Below, piece after piece: positions 1 to 6,500 of a stretch of DNA of 31,178 nt. Numbering within the stretch: the stretch's first letter is position 1; each line of letters starts with the position of its first letter. Source of the DNA: Peptococcaceae bacterium UBA5767 (GTDB lineage: Bacteria > Bacillota > TC1 > UBA5767); assembly GCA_002418765.1 (NCBI GenBank), contig DIET01000039.1, forward strand, positions 1-31,178, read 5' to 3'. The notes under the pieces were generated by a model. That model had not been told where the DNA came from. It ran no database searches and was given only the letters and a program-made list of their open reading frames with translations. Both the position numbers and the translations under genes were made by a program.

Positions 1-42
1 ATTTCCTCCCCACAGCTAAAGCAGGAGGTTTCCATTGCCTAA
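1..42 (+). CDS. Possible C-terminal end of an upstream gene (partial)
   Basis: The first reading frame is open from the window edge to a TAA at 40-42 and would encode a 13-residue C-terminus ending in SIA. The AGGAGG ribosome binding site of the next gene lies inside it at 23-28, a typical layout for coupled operon genes. By analogy with exporter operons it could be the permease or ATPase partner of the downstream adaptor, but 13 residues cannot establish that. The third frame is also open to the window edge, so the boundary is uncertain. Confidence 0.3.
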   Translation: MSSPQLKQEVSIA

Positions 43-50
43 ACAATTTG

Positions 51-1208
51 ATGAATAAGCTGAAGTCTAAAAACCAAACCCGAAAAAAACGTTGGTTTCT
101 TCTGCTGTCGGTAATATTGCTGGTAGGGATAGCTTCCGTCGTCATTTGGAGCATGCTACAGCCTCAAGAAGTCACAGTGACTTCTGTGATGCAAGGTGAC
201 ATGGAAGAAACCATCCAAATTGACGGGCAGGTTGTTCTGACCAAGGATGTGACATTGAGTAGTTCCATTTCTGGTTATGTGCGACAGACTTCTTTTATAG
301 AAGGCGATGTTGTGGGGCTCGATGAGATCCTCATGGTAATAGAAAACGACAGTCTTCGTTTGGGTAAAAAAACGTTAGAGGCTTCATTGCAAGAGGCTCT
401 CTCTATGGCATCATTGGCTGCTAGCGATTTGGCTTATGCCAGAGAAAATCTAATAACACAGGAGCGTCTTTTAGAAAATGGAGCTACGTCAGAACAGAGT
501 TATAAGGCTGCCAAGAATGCTTTTGAGTCTGCTCGCATTACCCAGCAGATTGCTTCTGCCCAGGTAAAACAGATGGAACTGCAATTGGATGAGGCAGAAG
601 ACGCAGAAGAAAATCAGATGATTGTTTCTCCTATGGCAGGAACATTACTGGCTCTGCATGTGCAAGAAGAAGATTATATTTCTCCGGGCATGCCATTGGC
701 TTGGATCGGAGATGAAAACAGCAAGAAGGTTGAGGCCACTGTACTTGTTGATGATATGGATGAGCTTGATCTGTTGGAACCAGTCTTGTTTCGGGCCAAT
801 TATCTTAAAACCGAGGTGACTGGCAAGGTAACGTGGATTTCGCCGGTAGCCCAGACGGCATTTTCTACGCTGGGGGTAGAGCAGAAACGAGTGAAGATTC
901 ATATGGAACTGGATACGGTAGAGCCGCTATTACAACCAGGGTATGCTGTGGACTGCTTTGTGCGAATCCGCTATAGCCCGGATACACTCCTTGTGGATCG
1001 AAAAGCCCTTTTTACTGAAGAAGGGAAAAGTTTTGTGTTCCGGGTGCGCAATCAGGTGTTGGAACGAGTGGAAGTAACACTAGGCCTGGAGACGCTGGCT
1101 GAGGTCGAAGTGGTGGCTGGCTTATCAAAAGGAGATGTGGTGGTGTTGAATCCTTCGATCGATTTAAAGACGGGTAGTCGTGTGGCAATAAGAAAGGAAG
1201 AACAATGA
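51..1208 (+). CDS. HlyD/MacA-type efflux adaptor (membrane fusion protein)
   Basis: This is a 385-residue membrane-anchored adaptor of an export system. A basic N-terminus is followed by one membrane segment (about residues 15-36). Then come the first half of a lipoyl-like barrel-sandwich domain (about 60-100), a long predicted coiled coil (about 100-187, rich in Ala, Glu and Gln), the second lipoyl half beginning near the VSPMAGTL stretch (about 192-222), and beta-barrel and membrane-proximal regions to the end. In Gram-positive bacteria such proteins work with MacB/YknYZ-type ABC transporters; the partner genes would lie upstream, outside the window. I chose ATG 51; TTG 48 is a possible alternative, and AGGAGG (23-28) sits rather far from both. 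The stop overlaps the start of the next gene (ATGA), so the two are probably translated together. Confidence 0.8.
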   Translation: MNKLKSKNQTRKKRWFLLLSVILLVGIASVVIWSMLQPQEVTVTSVMQGDMEETIQIDGQVVLTKDVTLSSSISGYVRQTSFIEGDVVGLDEILMVIENDSLRLGKKTLEASLQEALSMASLAASDLAYARENLITQERLLENGATSEQSYKAAKNAFESARITQQIASAQVKQMELQLDEAEDAEENQMIVSPMAGTLLALHVQEEDYISPGMPLAWIGDENSKKVEATVLVDDMDELDLLEPVLFRANYLKTEVTGKVTWISPVAQTAFSTLGVEQKRVKIHMELDTVEPLLQPGYAVDCFVRIRYSPDTLLVDRKALFTEEGKSFVFRVRNQVLERVEVTLGLETLAEVEVVAGLSKGDVVVLNPSIDLKTGSRVAIRKEEQ

Positions 1209-2299
1209 ATTTGATGATACAATGGCAGGAGCTCATACAAGGATATTGGACGATAGAATTTTTCCAGCAGACTATGCTGGCTATAGGTGTGATGCTAGTG
1301 GTGCTTCTTCTCAATCGGTGGGTTTCTGATAAATTGATTCATGGAGGTCAAAGACTGGTGCGCCGATCTAAGGCCACTTGGGGCGATACCCTGTTTGAGT
1401 CCATGGCTTTGCCGTTGAAGCGACTGATTCGCTGGATAGCGTATTATTTCTTTTTGGTTTTGTTTCCCATCACAGCTCCTTATGCGGATTTTTGGAATGG
1501 AATTTTGCGATCCTTGGTGATTGTCAGTGCAGGGTTGGTTTTGGCGGCCATGTCTGAAGAATTTGCCAAGGGCATGTTTGTCAGGCTTAAGGAAGAAGAA
1601 GTGCGGCAAACGGTTTTGCCCTTGGTGGTCAAGAGCTTTAAAGTGGTAATTTTTGCACTTTCTTTGTTGATGGTCATTCAAGAGTGGGGCTATGATGTCA
1701 AGGGGTTTATTGCCGGTTTGGGATTGGCTGGATTTGCCGTTGCCATGGGTGCTCAGGATACCATCACCAATTTGATGTCGGGGGTGTTTCTTATTGTTGA
1801 TCGTACGGTCAGTGTGGGAGATTGGATCCAGACTGACCAGGTGGAAGGCATTGTAGAGGAAATGAGTTTCCGTACCACCAGGATCAGAACATTTGAGCAA
1901 GCTTTGATCACCGTTCCCAATTCATCGTTGGCCAATAGACCTGTCATCAACAATACAAAAAGGGGAATGAGGCGCATTCGTTTTGATCTTGGTGTCATGT
2001 ACAAAACCAGTGCACAACAGCTGGAACGAGTGGTCAAAAGCATTGAAGCCATGCTGTATGAACACCCCAGGGTGGTCAACGATACCGTGTTTGTGCGATT
2101 TATGGAGTTTGGGGATTCCAGCCTGAATATTATGGTTTCGGCGTTTGGTGATACCACAGCTTATGAGGAGTTCATCAATATTCGGCAAGAAATCAACTTT
2201 CGCATTATGGATATTTTGGAAGCGGAAGGGGTGTCAGCAGCCTTTCCCTCCACGTCTGTCTATATTGAGAAATCGGAATCTGAGCTTTCGCAACCATGA
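1205..2299 (+). CDS. MscS-family mechanosensitive ion channel
   Basis: This 364-residue integral membrane protein belongs to the small-conductance mechanosensitive channel family, which releases solutes under hypo-osmotic stress. Several hydrophobic segments occupy roughly residues 15-160. They are followed by the Gly/Ala-rich pore helix (the stretch beginning FIAGLGLAGFAVAMG, near residue 160) and the family hallmark around NLMSGVFLIVDRTVSVGDWI. The soluble MscS beta domain follows with the IRTFEQALITVPNS segment, then an alpha/beta C-terminal cap. The start codon overlaps the stop of the adaptor gene by 4 nt, an unusual partner for a channel that normally works alone. It could be a simple operon passenger or an osmotic-stress companion of the exporter. 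A possible terminator hairpin lies just downstream at 2347. Confidence 0.9.
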   Translation: MNLMIQWQELIQGYWTIEFFQQTMLAIGVMLVVLLLNRWVSDKLIHGGQRLVRRSKATWGDTLFESMALPLKRLIRWIAYYFFLVLFPITAPYADFWNGILRSLVIVSAGLVLAAMSEEFAKGMFVRLKEEEVRQTVLPLVVKSFKVVIFALSLLMVIQEWGYDVKGFIAGLGLAGFAVAMGAQDTITNLMSGVFLIVDRTVSVGDWIQTDQVEGIVEEMSFRTTRIRTFEQALITVPNSSLANRPVINNTKRGMRRIRFDLGVMYKTSAQQLERVVKSIEAMLYEHPRVVNDTVFVRFMEFGDSSLNIMVSAFGDTTAYEEFINIRQEINFRIMDILEAEGVSAAFPSTSVYIEKSESELSQP

Positions 2300-2346
2300 T
2301 AAACGGCTTGCCCTGCGAACCACTTTAGCTTGAGGCTTGAAGTGGT

Positions 2347-2371
2347 GGACATCTGATGTCCCTTTTGCTTT
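2347..2371 (+). terminator. Possible terminator of the adaptor-MscS operon
   Basis: GGACA (2347-2351) and TGTCC (2357-2361) form a short stem, followed by CTTTTGCTTT. Just before it, ACCACTT (2319-2325) and AAGTGGT (2340-2346) form a second stem. The T-run is interrupted, so efficiency is uncertain. Confidence 0.4.
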
Positions 2372-2383
2372 GGTTAGTTTGTT

Positions 2384-2421
2384 AAAACGAGGACCCGGGA
2401 TAATTTCTCGGGTCCTCGTTT
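2384..2421 (-). terminator. Terminator of the DnaJ-like gene, possibly bidirectional
   Basis: A perfect 10-bp stem, CGAGGACCCG (2388-2397) with CGGGTCCTCG (2409-2418), encloses an 11-nt loop. On the minus strand it is followed by TTTTAAC, so it fits termination downstream of the DnaJ-like gene (stop at 2441). On the plus strand only TTTG follows, so it may also back up the MscS operon. Confidence 0.8.
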
Positions 2422-2440
2422 GATAGGGTCATAGGATTGT

Positions 2441-3421
2441 TTAGGAGGTGCTTTGGTTTTTCTTTGCATCCAGCTCTTGCAGTTTTTTAATGAGCTCAAT
2501 TTCTTCTCGGCTGAGATGATCTGGTATTTCAATGCTAAGCTGTAGATAAAGATCGCCTTCACCAGTCCGATTTTTAAGCCCTTTTCCTTTGATGAACAAC
2601 CGTTCATCTCCTTTGGACTGTTTGGGGATTTTGACCTGGATAGACTCCCCGAACAAGTGGAACTCTTTTTTACCCCCCAAAACGGCGTCCCATGGGGTGA
2701 TAGGGACCTTGGCTATCAGGTCTTTTCCAGTTACTTTGAATTGATCTGAATCCTTGATTTTTATCTTTAAGAATAAGTTGCCGTTTTTACCCCCGTATTG
2801 TCCTGGAGAACCTTTTCCCGGAACCTTGATCTTCATGCCTTCTGTAGCCCTTGGTGGAATCTTAACCTCCAGGCTGTGGGTGTGAGGGATTTGACGACCG
2901 TCTTGCATTTTATTGGTGCGTATCTTGATGGATTTTTTGGTACCTTGATAGGCTTCTTTTACACCGATGCTCAAATCAATTTCCTTATCGGTTCCATCCT
3001 GGGGTCTTTGCCTAGGGGGCTGTGTGTATCCATGCATGCCGTCAAAACCCTGACTGGATGATCTGGACCCAAACGGGCTCCCTCCAGCATTGCCAAAAAG
3101 GATATCAAAAAAATCAGAAAAATTGGAGGAAGATTGTCCTGATGACTGTCTGAAATCAAATCCTCCGAAATTGAAATCGGAAAAATCCTGACCTTGCTGC
3201 CAATTGTGACCCAGCTGATCATAGCGGGCACGTTTGTCCGGATCCTTCAAAACTTCGTAAGCCTCGTTGATTTCTTTAAATTTTTTGTCAGATGCCTGAT
3301 CTTTGTTGACATCGGGATGATACTTTCGTGCCAGTTTTCGGTAAGCGGCTTTGATTTCTTTTTCGCTTGCTTCTCGGCTTACTCCCAATGTTTGGTAATA
3401 ATCGTGGTAGGTTACACTCAT
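2441..3421 (-). CDS. DnaJ/CbpA-type co-chaperone without zinc finger
   Basis: This 326-residue J-domain protein is predicted to stimulate the ATPase of DnaK and deliver unfolded clients. The J domain covers residues 1-70 with the diagnostic HPD at 35-37. A Gly/Phe/Ser-rich linker follows (about 75-140), then two C-terminal beta-sandwich client-binding domains. The CxxCxGxG zinc-finger repeats of true DnaJ are absent, so the architecture is that of CbpA, not the main DnaJ. The gene stands alone: no grpE, dnaK or hrcA is nearby and no CIRCE repeat is visible upstream. A well-formed promoter and an AGGAG ribosome binding site precede ATG 3421. It is divergent from the iron regulator with about 139 bp between the two start codons. 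Confidence 0.93.
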   Translation of the reverse strand: MSVTYHDYYQTLGVSREASEKEIKAAYRKLARKYHPDVNKDQASDKKFKEINEAYEVLKDPDKRARYDQLGHNWQQGQDFSDFNFGGFDFRQSSGQSSSNFSDFFDILFGNAGGSPFGSRSSSQGFDGMHGYTQPPRQRPQDGTDKEIDLSIGVKEAYQGTKKSIKIRTNKMQDGRQIPHTHSLEVKIPPRATEGMKIKVPGKGSPGQYGGKNGNLFLKIKIKDSDQFKVTGKDLIAKVPITPWDAVLGGKKEFHLFGESIQVKIPKQSKGDERLFIKGKGLKNRTGEGDLYLQLSIEIPDHLSREEIELIKKLQELDAKKNQSTS

Positions 3422-3461
3422 TTCCGTCTCCTAACGTCAGTTAAGGTCAAATTATAATTCT

Positions 3462-3490
3462 ATTATAGGTCAGGTGGCGTTTGAAATCAA
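3462..3490 (-). promoter_or_regulatory. Sigma-A-type promoter for the DnaJ-like gene
   Basis: On the minus strand, TTGATT (3485-3490) and a perfect TATAAT (3462-3467) are separated by exactly 17 bp, about 40 bp before the start codon. No heat-shock operator was recognised. Confidence 0.7.
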
Positions 3491-3500
3491 GTCTTCGGGG

Positions 3501-3529
3501 TTGTAAAACAAAAAGATATTGTGTATTCT
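3501..3529 (+). promoter_or_regulatory. Sigma-A-type promoter for the DtxR-feoB operon
   Basis: TTGTAA (3501-3506) and TATTCT (3524-3529) are separated by 17 bp, about 31 bp before the start codon at 3561. Its -35 lies only 10 bp from the -35 of the divergent DnaJ-like gene. Confidence 0.55.
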
Positions 3530-3542
3530 TAGCACAGACTAA
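3529..3542 (+). promoter_or_regulatory. Candidate metal-regulator operator (TTAG-N6-CTAA)
   Basis: An inverted repeat TTAG (3529-3532)/CTAA (3539-3542) begins at the end of the -10 box and covers the expected transcription start. TTAG/CTAA arms occur in DtxR/IdeR boxes, but the spacing differs from the classic 19-bp box. Autoregulation by the regulator encoded just downstream is an inference. Confidence 0.3.
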
Positions 3543-3560
3543 CATTCAGGGAGAGAACGT

Positions 3561-4214
3561 ATGCATAGATTATCGAGTGCCAACCAGGATTATCTGGAGA
3601 CCATTTTTTTGCTCTCACAGGAAATCATGGAGGAAGTGCGGCCCACTGATATCGCCAATCGGCTTAATGTTTCCAAGGCCAGTGTGAATCAAGCTATCAA
3701 AGCCCTAAAAGCGGCAGGATTCGTGAATAATGAGCGATATGGTCCGGTGGTGCTGACAGAAAAGGGCAGATTTGAGGCCAGGAGGATTCATTTTTTGCAT
3801 CATCTGATTAAGGCTTTTATGATGAGTACATTGAATATTCGTGAGGAAATCGCAGAAAAAGAGGCTTGCCAGATTGAACATGTCATTGGGAATCAGACGG
3901 TTAAAGCCATTGTGAATTTCATGAGAAACAACAATATTAAAGTTCATCATTTTGATCTTGACGAGGTGCATCAATTCTTGTTTTATTCTAAACGTCTGAG
4001 TGAACTTAAGGTGGGGGACCAAGGGGTAGTCAAGATGGTGGATGCCAAAGGGGATTTAAAAAAAAGGATCATGGAAATGGGCGTCATCAAAGGTGATATC
4101 ATTGAAGTCATAGGGGTTGCTCCAATGGGGGATCCCATTTCACTTAGAATAGGAGACTATAATCTAAGTTTGAGACTGGCGGAAGCTGATTATGTTTGGG
4201 TAGAAGTGTTGTAG
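3561..4214 (+). CDS. DtxR/MntR-family metal-dependent repressor with C-terminal FeoA domain
   Basis: This 217-residue regulator is predicted to bind DNA when loaded with Fe(II) or Mn(II). A winged helix-turn-helix occupies residues 1-65, with the recognition region around RLNVSKASVNQAIKAL. The metal-binding and dimerisation domain follows (about 70-135); its EACQIEH segment matches the Cys-x2-Glu-His metal ligands of DtxR. The C-terminal ~75 residues (from about 145) form an SH3-like FeoA domain (KVGDQGVVKM ... DLKKRIMEMGV). The ribosome binding site GGGAGAG precedes ATG 3561. feoB starts 13 bp after the stop, and there is no separate feoA. The fusion suggests it both senses iron and controls feoB; it could instead respond to manganese. 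Confidence 0.9.
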   Translation: MHRLSSANQDYLETIFLLSQEIMEEVRPTDIANRLNVSKASVNQAIKALKAAGFVNNERYGPVVLTEKGRFEARRIHFLHHLIKAFMMSTLNIREEIAEKEACQIEHVIGNQTVKAIVNFMRNNNIKVHHFDLDEVHQFLFYSKRLSELKVGDQGVVKMVDAKGDLKKRIMEMGVIKGDIIEVIGVAPMGDPISLRIGDYNLSLRLAEADYVWVEVL

Positions 4215-4227
4215 AAAGGAACGAACT

Positions 4228-6267
4228 ATGGACATCAAACGTGTAGCATTGATTGGGAATCCCAATTCAGGGAAAACGACATTGTTCAATGCCCTGACTG
4301 GCTCCACACAGCAAACTGGAAACTGGCCAGGTGTTACAGTAGAGAAGAAATCAGGTAAACTCCTGAAGTATCAGGATATTGAGGTCATCGATCTTCCTGG
4401 GACCTATAGCTTGGGAGAATATTCAGAAGATGAGCTGGTGGCCAAGCGTTTTTTGCTTTATGATCGGCCAGAAGCCGTTATTGATGTGATTGATTCCTCG
4501 AATCTGAAAAGGAATCTTTACTTGACCATGCTGCTTCTGGAAATGGGCGAAAATGTTATTTTATCAGTCAACATGTTGGATGCGGCCAGAAGCCGTAATG
4601 CCGAGGTGGATGTTGTCAAGCTTTCGACGTTGTTGAACGTGCCTGCTGTTCCGACGATTGCTGTCAAGGGCAAAGGTATTGCTGAACTGGCAGAACAGAC
4701 CAGAAACCATATGGACCGAAAATGCCAAAGTTTTCGTATTGATTATGGAAATGAGATCGAACATCATCTATGCAAGTTTGAACGTTTGATTTGTCAGAAT
4801 GAGTTGCAGCTCGATGATTTAGAGCCGCGTTTTTTGGCCATCAAGATGCTGGAAAACAATCATAGCATCTTGCACCGACTCAGAGAGATCGGTTTGACTA
4901 CTGAGCAGGAAGAAGATCTGGAGAAGGACCGGGCACATATTGAGGGCATTTTTAAGGAAGACATTGAAAGTGTGATGATCGAGAAGCGCTATGGCTTCAT
5001 TGAGGGGATTGTCAAGCAAGTGGTGAACAAGACCCAGGGGATGGACAAAGAAGTCGGTATCAATCGAAAAATCAATGTTTCCGATGCCATTGACGCTGTG
5101 GTCTTGCATCGTGTCTTGGCTTTGCCTATTTTCCTCTTGATTATGTTTTTGATGTTTCAGATTACCTTTACGGTAGGAGGATTATTTACTAATCTATTTG
5201 AACTGACACTGGGGAAATTGTCGTCGGTGGTGAGTGCTTTGGTGGCCCAACCCCTTTTGAACAGTTTTTTGGTAGAAGGGGTTCTGGGGGGCGTGGGAAG
5301 TATCTTGGTGTTCATTCCCAACATCTTTTTGCTGTTTTTTGTATTGTCCATTCTTGAAGATTCAGGGTACATGGCTCGGGGTGCTTATTTGATGGATGGC
5401 TTTATGCGCAAGATTGGATTGCAGGGCAAAAGCTTCATTCCCATGGTTACTGGTTTTGGATGCAGTGTGCCAGCCGTGATGGCGACGCGTACACTGGAGA
5501 GCAAGGCTGATCGCATGATTACCATGATGGTTTTGCCATTTATGTCCTGTGGTGCCAGATTACCGGTATACGTACTGTTCGCCAGTATCTTTTTCCCCAA
5601 TCAAGAAGCGTTAGTAGTTATTAGTTTATATGTTATTGGTATTGTGGTGGCCGTGTTGATGGCCAAAATATTTAGATTGACAATATTTCGAGGGAAAAAT
5701 ACACCTTTTGTCATGGAACTCCCTCCCTATCGGATTCCCACCTTACGTGGGGTGATGATCCATATGTGGGACCGTGGTGGGGAGTTTTTAAAAAAAGCAG
5801 GAACGCTGATCTTTGCTGTTGTCATTTTGATTTGGGTACTTTCCAATTTGCCATATGGTGTGGCTTATGCGTCGCAGGATTCCTACATTGGAAGAATTGG
5901 TCAAGCTCTGTCTGTTTTATTTAGACCTCTTGGTTTTGGAACATGGGAAGCAACGACAGCACTGATTTTTGGCATAGTCGCCAAGGAAGTAGTGGTGGCG
6001 GCACTGGGGACCGTTTATGCCTCCCAGGGTACACTGACCGAGGCCATTGGCCTTTTGTGGACGCCTCTTTCAGCGTATTCTTTTATGTTGATGACCTTGC
6101 TCTATACCCCTTGTATTGCTACGTTGGCAGCCATTCGCAAGGAGACCAAAAGTATCTGGTGGATGTTTTTTTCTATGGGTTACACCTTTGCGGTCGCATG
6201 GCTATTTTCTTTTGTTTTTTATCAGATCGGGTCAAGACTTTCATTTTGGCTTGGTCTGTTGGGATGA
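4228..6267 (+). CDS. feoB: Ferrous iron transporter FeoB
   Basis: This 679-residue inner-membrane Fe(II) importer has an N-terminal GTPase domain: G1 GNPNSGKT at residues 10-17, the switch region WPGVTVEK at 33-40, G3 DLPG at 55-58 and G4 NMLD at 115-118. A helical GDI-like linker runs to about residue 270, and the membrane domain fills the rest with paired Gate (nucleoside-recognition) repeats. The conserved segments GFGCSVPAVMATR and LPFMSCGARLPVYVLF are intact. Length is near the lower end of the usual range and the frame is undisturbed. It follows the FeoA-fused regulator by 13 bp and precedes a small Cys-rich protein, so the three make one iron-uptake operon. Confidence 0.97.
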   Translation: MDIKRVALIGNPNSGKTTLFNALTGSTQQTGNWPGVTVEKKSGKLLKYQDIEVIDLPGTYSLGEYSEDELVAKRFLLYDRPEAVIDVIDSSNLKRNLYLTMLLLEMGENVILSVNMLDAARSRNAEVDVVKLSTLLNVPAVPTIAVKGKGIAELAEQTRNHMDRKCQSFRIDYGNEIEHHLCKFERLICQNELQLDDLEPRFLAIKMLENNHSILHRLREIGLTTEQEEDLEKDRAHIEGIFKEDIESVMIEKRYGFIEGIVKQVVNKTQGMDKEVGINRKINVSDAIDAVVLHRVLALPIFLLIMFLMFQITFTVGGLFTNLFELTLGKLSSVVSALVAQPLLNSFLVEGVLGGVGSILVFIPNIFLLFFVLSILEDSGYMARGAYLMDGFMRKIGLQGKSFIPMVTGFGCSVPAVMATRTLESKADRMITMMVLPFMSCGARLPVYVLFASIFFPNQEALVVISLYVIGIVVAVLMAKIFRLTIFRGKNTPFVMELPPYRIPTLRGVMIHMWDRGGEFLKKAGTLIFAVVILIWVLSNLPYGVAYASQDSYIGRIGQALSVLFRPLGFGTWEATTALIFGIVAKEVVVAALGTVYASQGTLTEAIGLLWTPLSAYSFMLMTLLYTPCIATLAAIRKETKSIWWMFFSMGYTFAVAWLFSFVFYQIGSRLSFWLGLLG

Positions 6268-6276
6268 GGTAAGGTG

Positions 6277-6480
6277 ATGGAAACAATTGTTCTGGCCATC
6301 ATTGGCCTGGGTGCCTTGTGCACCATCTTGTATCTGATGTTTCGAAAAACAGATTCAGCTTGTGATCATTGCACCAATAGCTGTGAAAGCTGCCATTTGT
6401 ACCAAGGCAATAAAGACAAGAGGCTCGAAAGAGAGCGACACCTGAAATCAAGTAATCCAGATGATCCCGATCATGACTAG
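6277..6480 (+). CDS. Small FeoB-associated Cys-rich membrane protein
   Basis: This 67-residue protein has one N-terminal membrane segment (about residues 3-22). It continues into a short cytosolic tail with four cysteines arranged CDHC...CESC (about 29-39) and a highly charged, Asp-rich C-terminus. Small FeoB-linked Cys-rich proteins (FeoC-like or FeoB-associated) are known at this position, and their Cys residues may bind iron or an Fe-S cluster. ATG 6277 is preferred over GTG 6274 because GAGG at 6266-6269 is well spaced from it. The gene begins 9 bp after feoB stops. Its role as a FeoB partner is inferred from position and composition. Confidence 0.8.
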   Translation: METIVLAIIGLGALCTILYLMFRKTDSACDHCTNSCESCHLYQGNKDKRLERERHLKSSNPDDPDHD

Positions 6481-6500
6481 ATCAAGAAAGGATGTGCTCC

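Noticed and set aside
1295..1900. Long minus-strand open frame opposite the MscS gene
   Set aside because: It lies wholly within a well-conserved gene, its product is low-complexity and His/Gln-rich, and it has no start signal.
3194..3457. Plus-strand open frame opposite the J domain
   Set aside because: Shadow of a conserved coding region with no ribosome binding site.
3421..3560. CIRCE heat-shock operator before the DnaJ-like gene
   Set aside because: The TTAGCAC at 3529 has no matching GAGTGCTAA arm.
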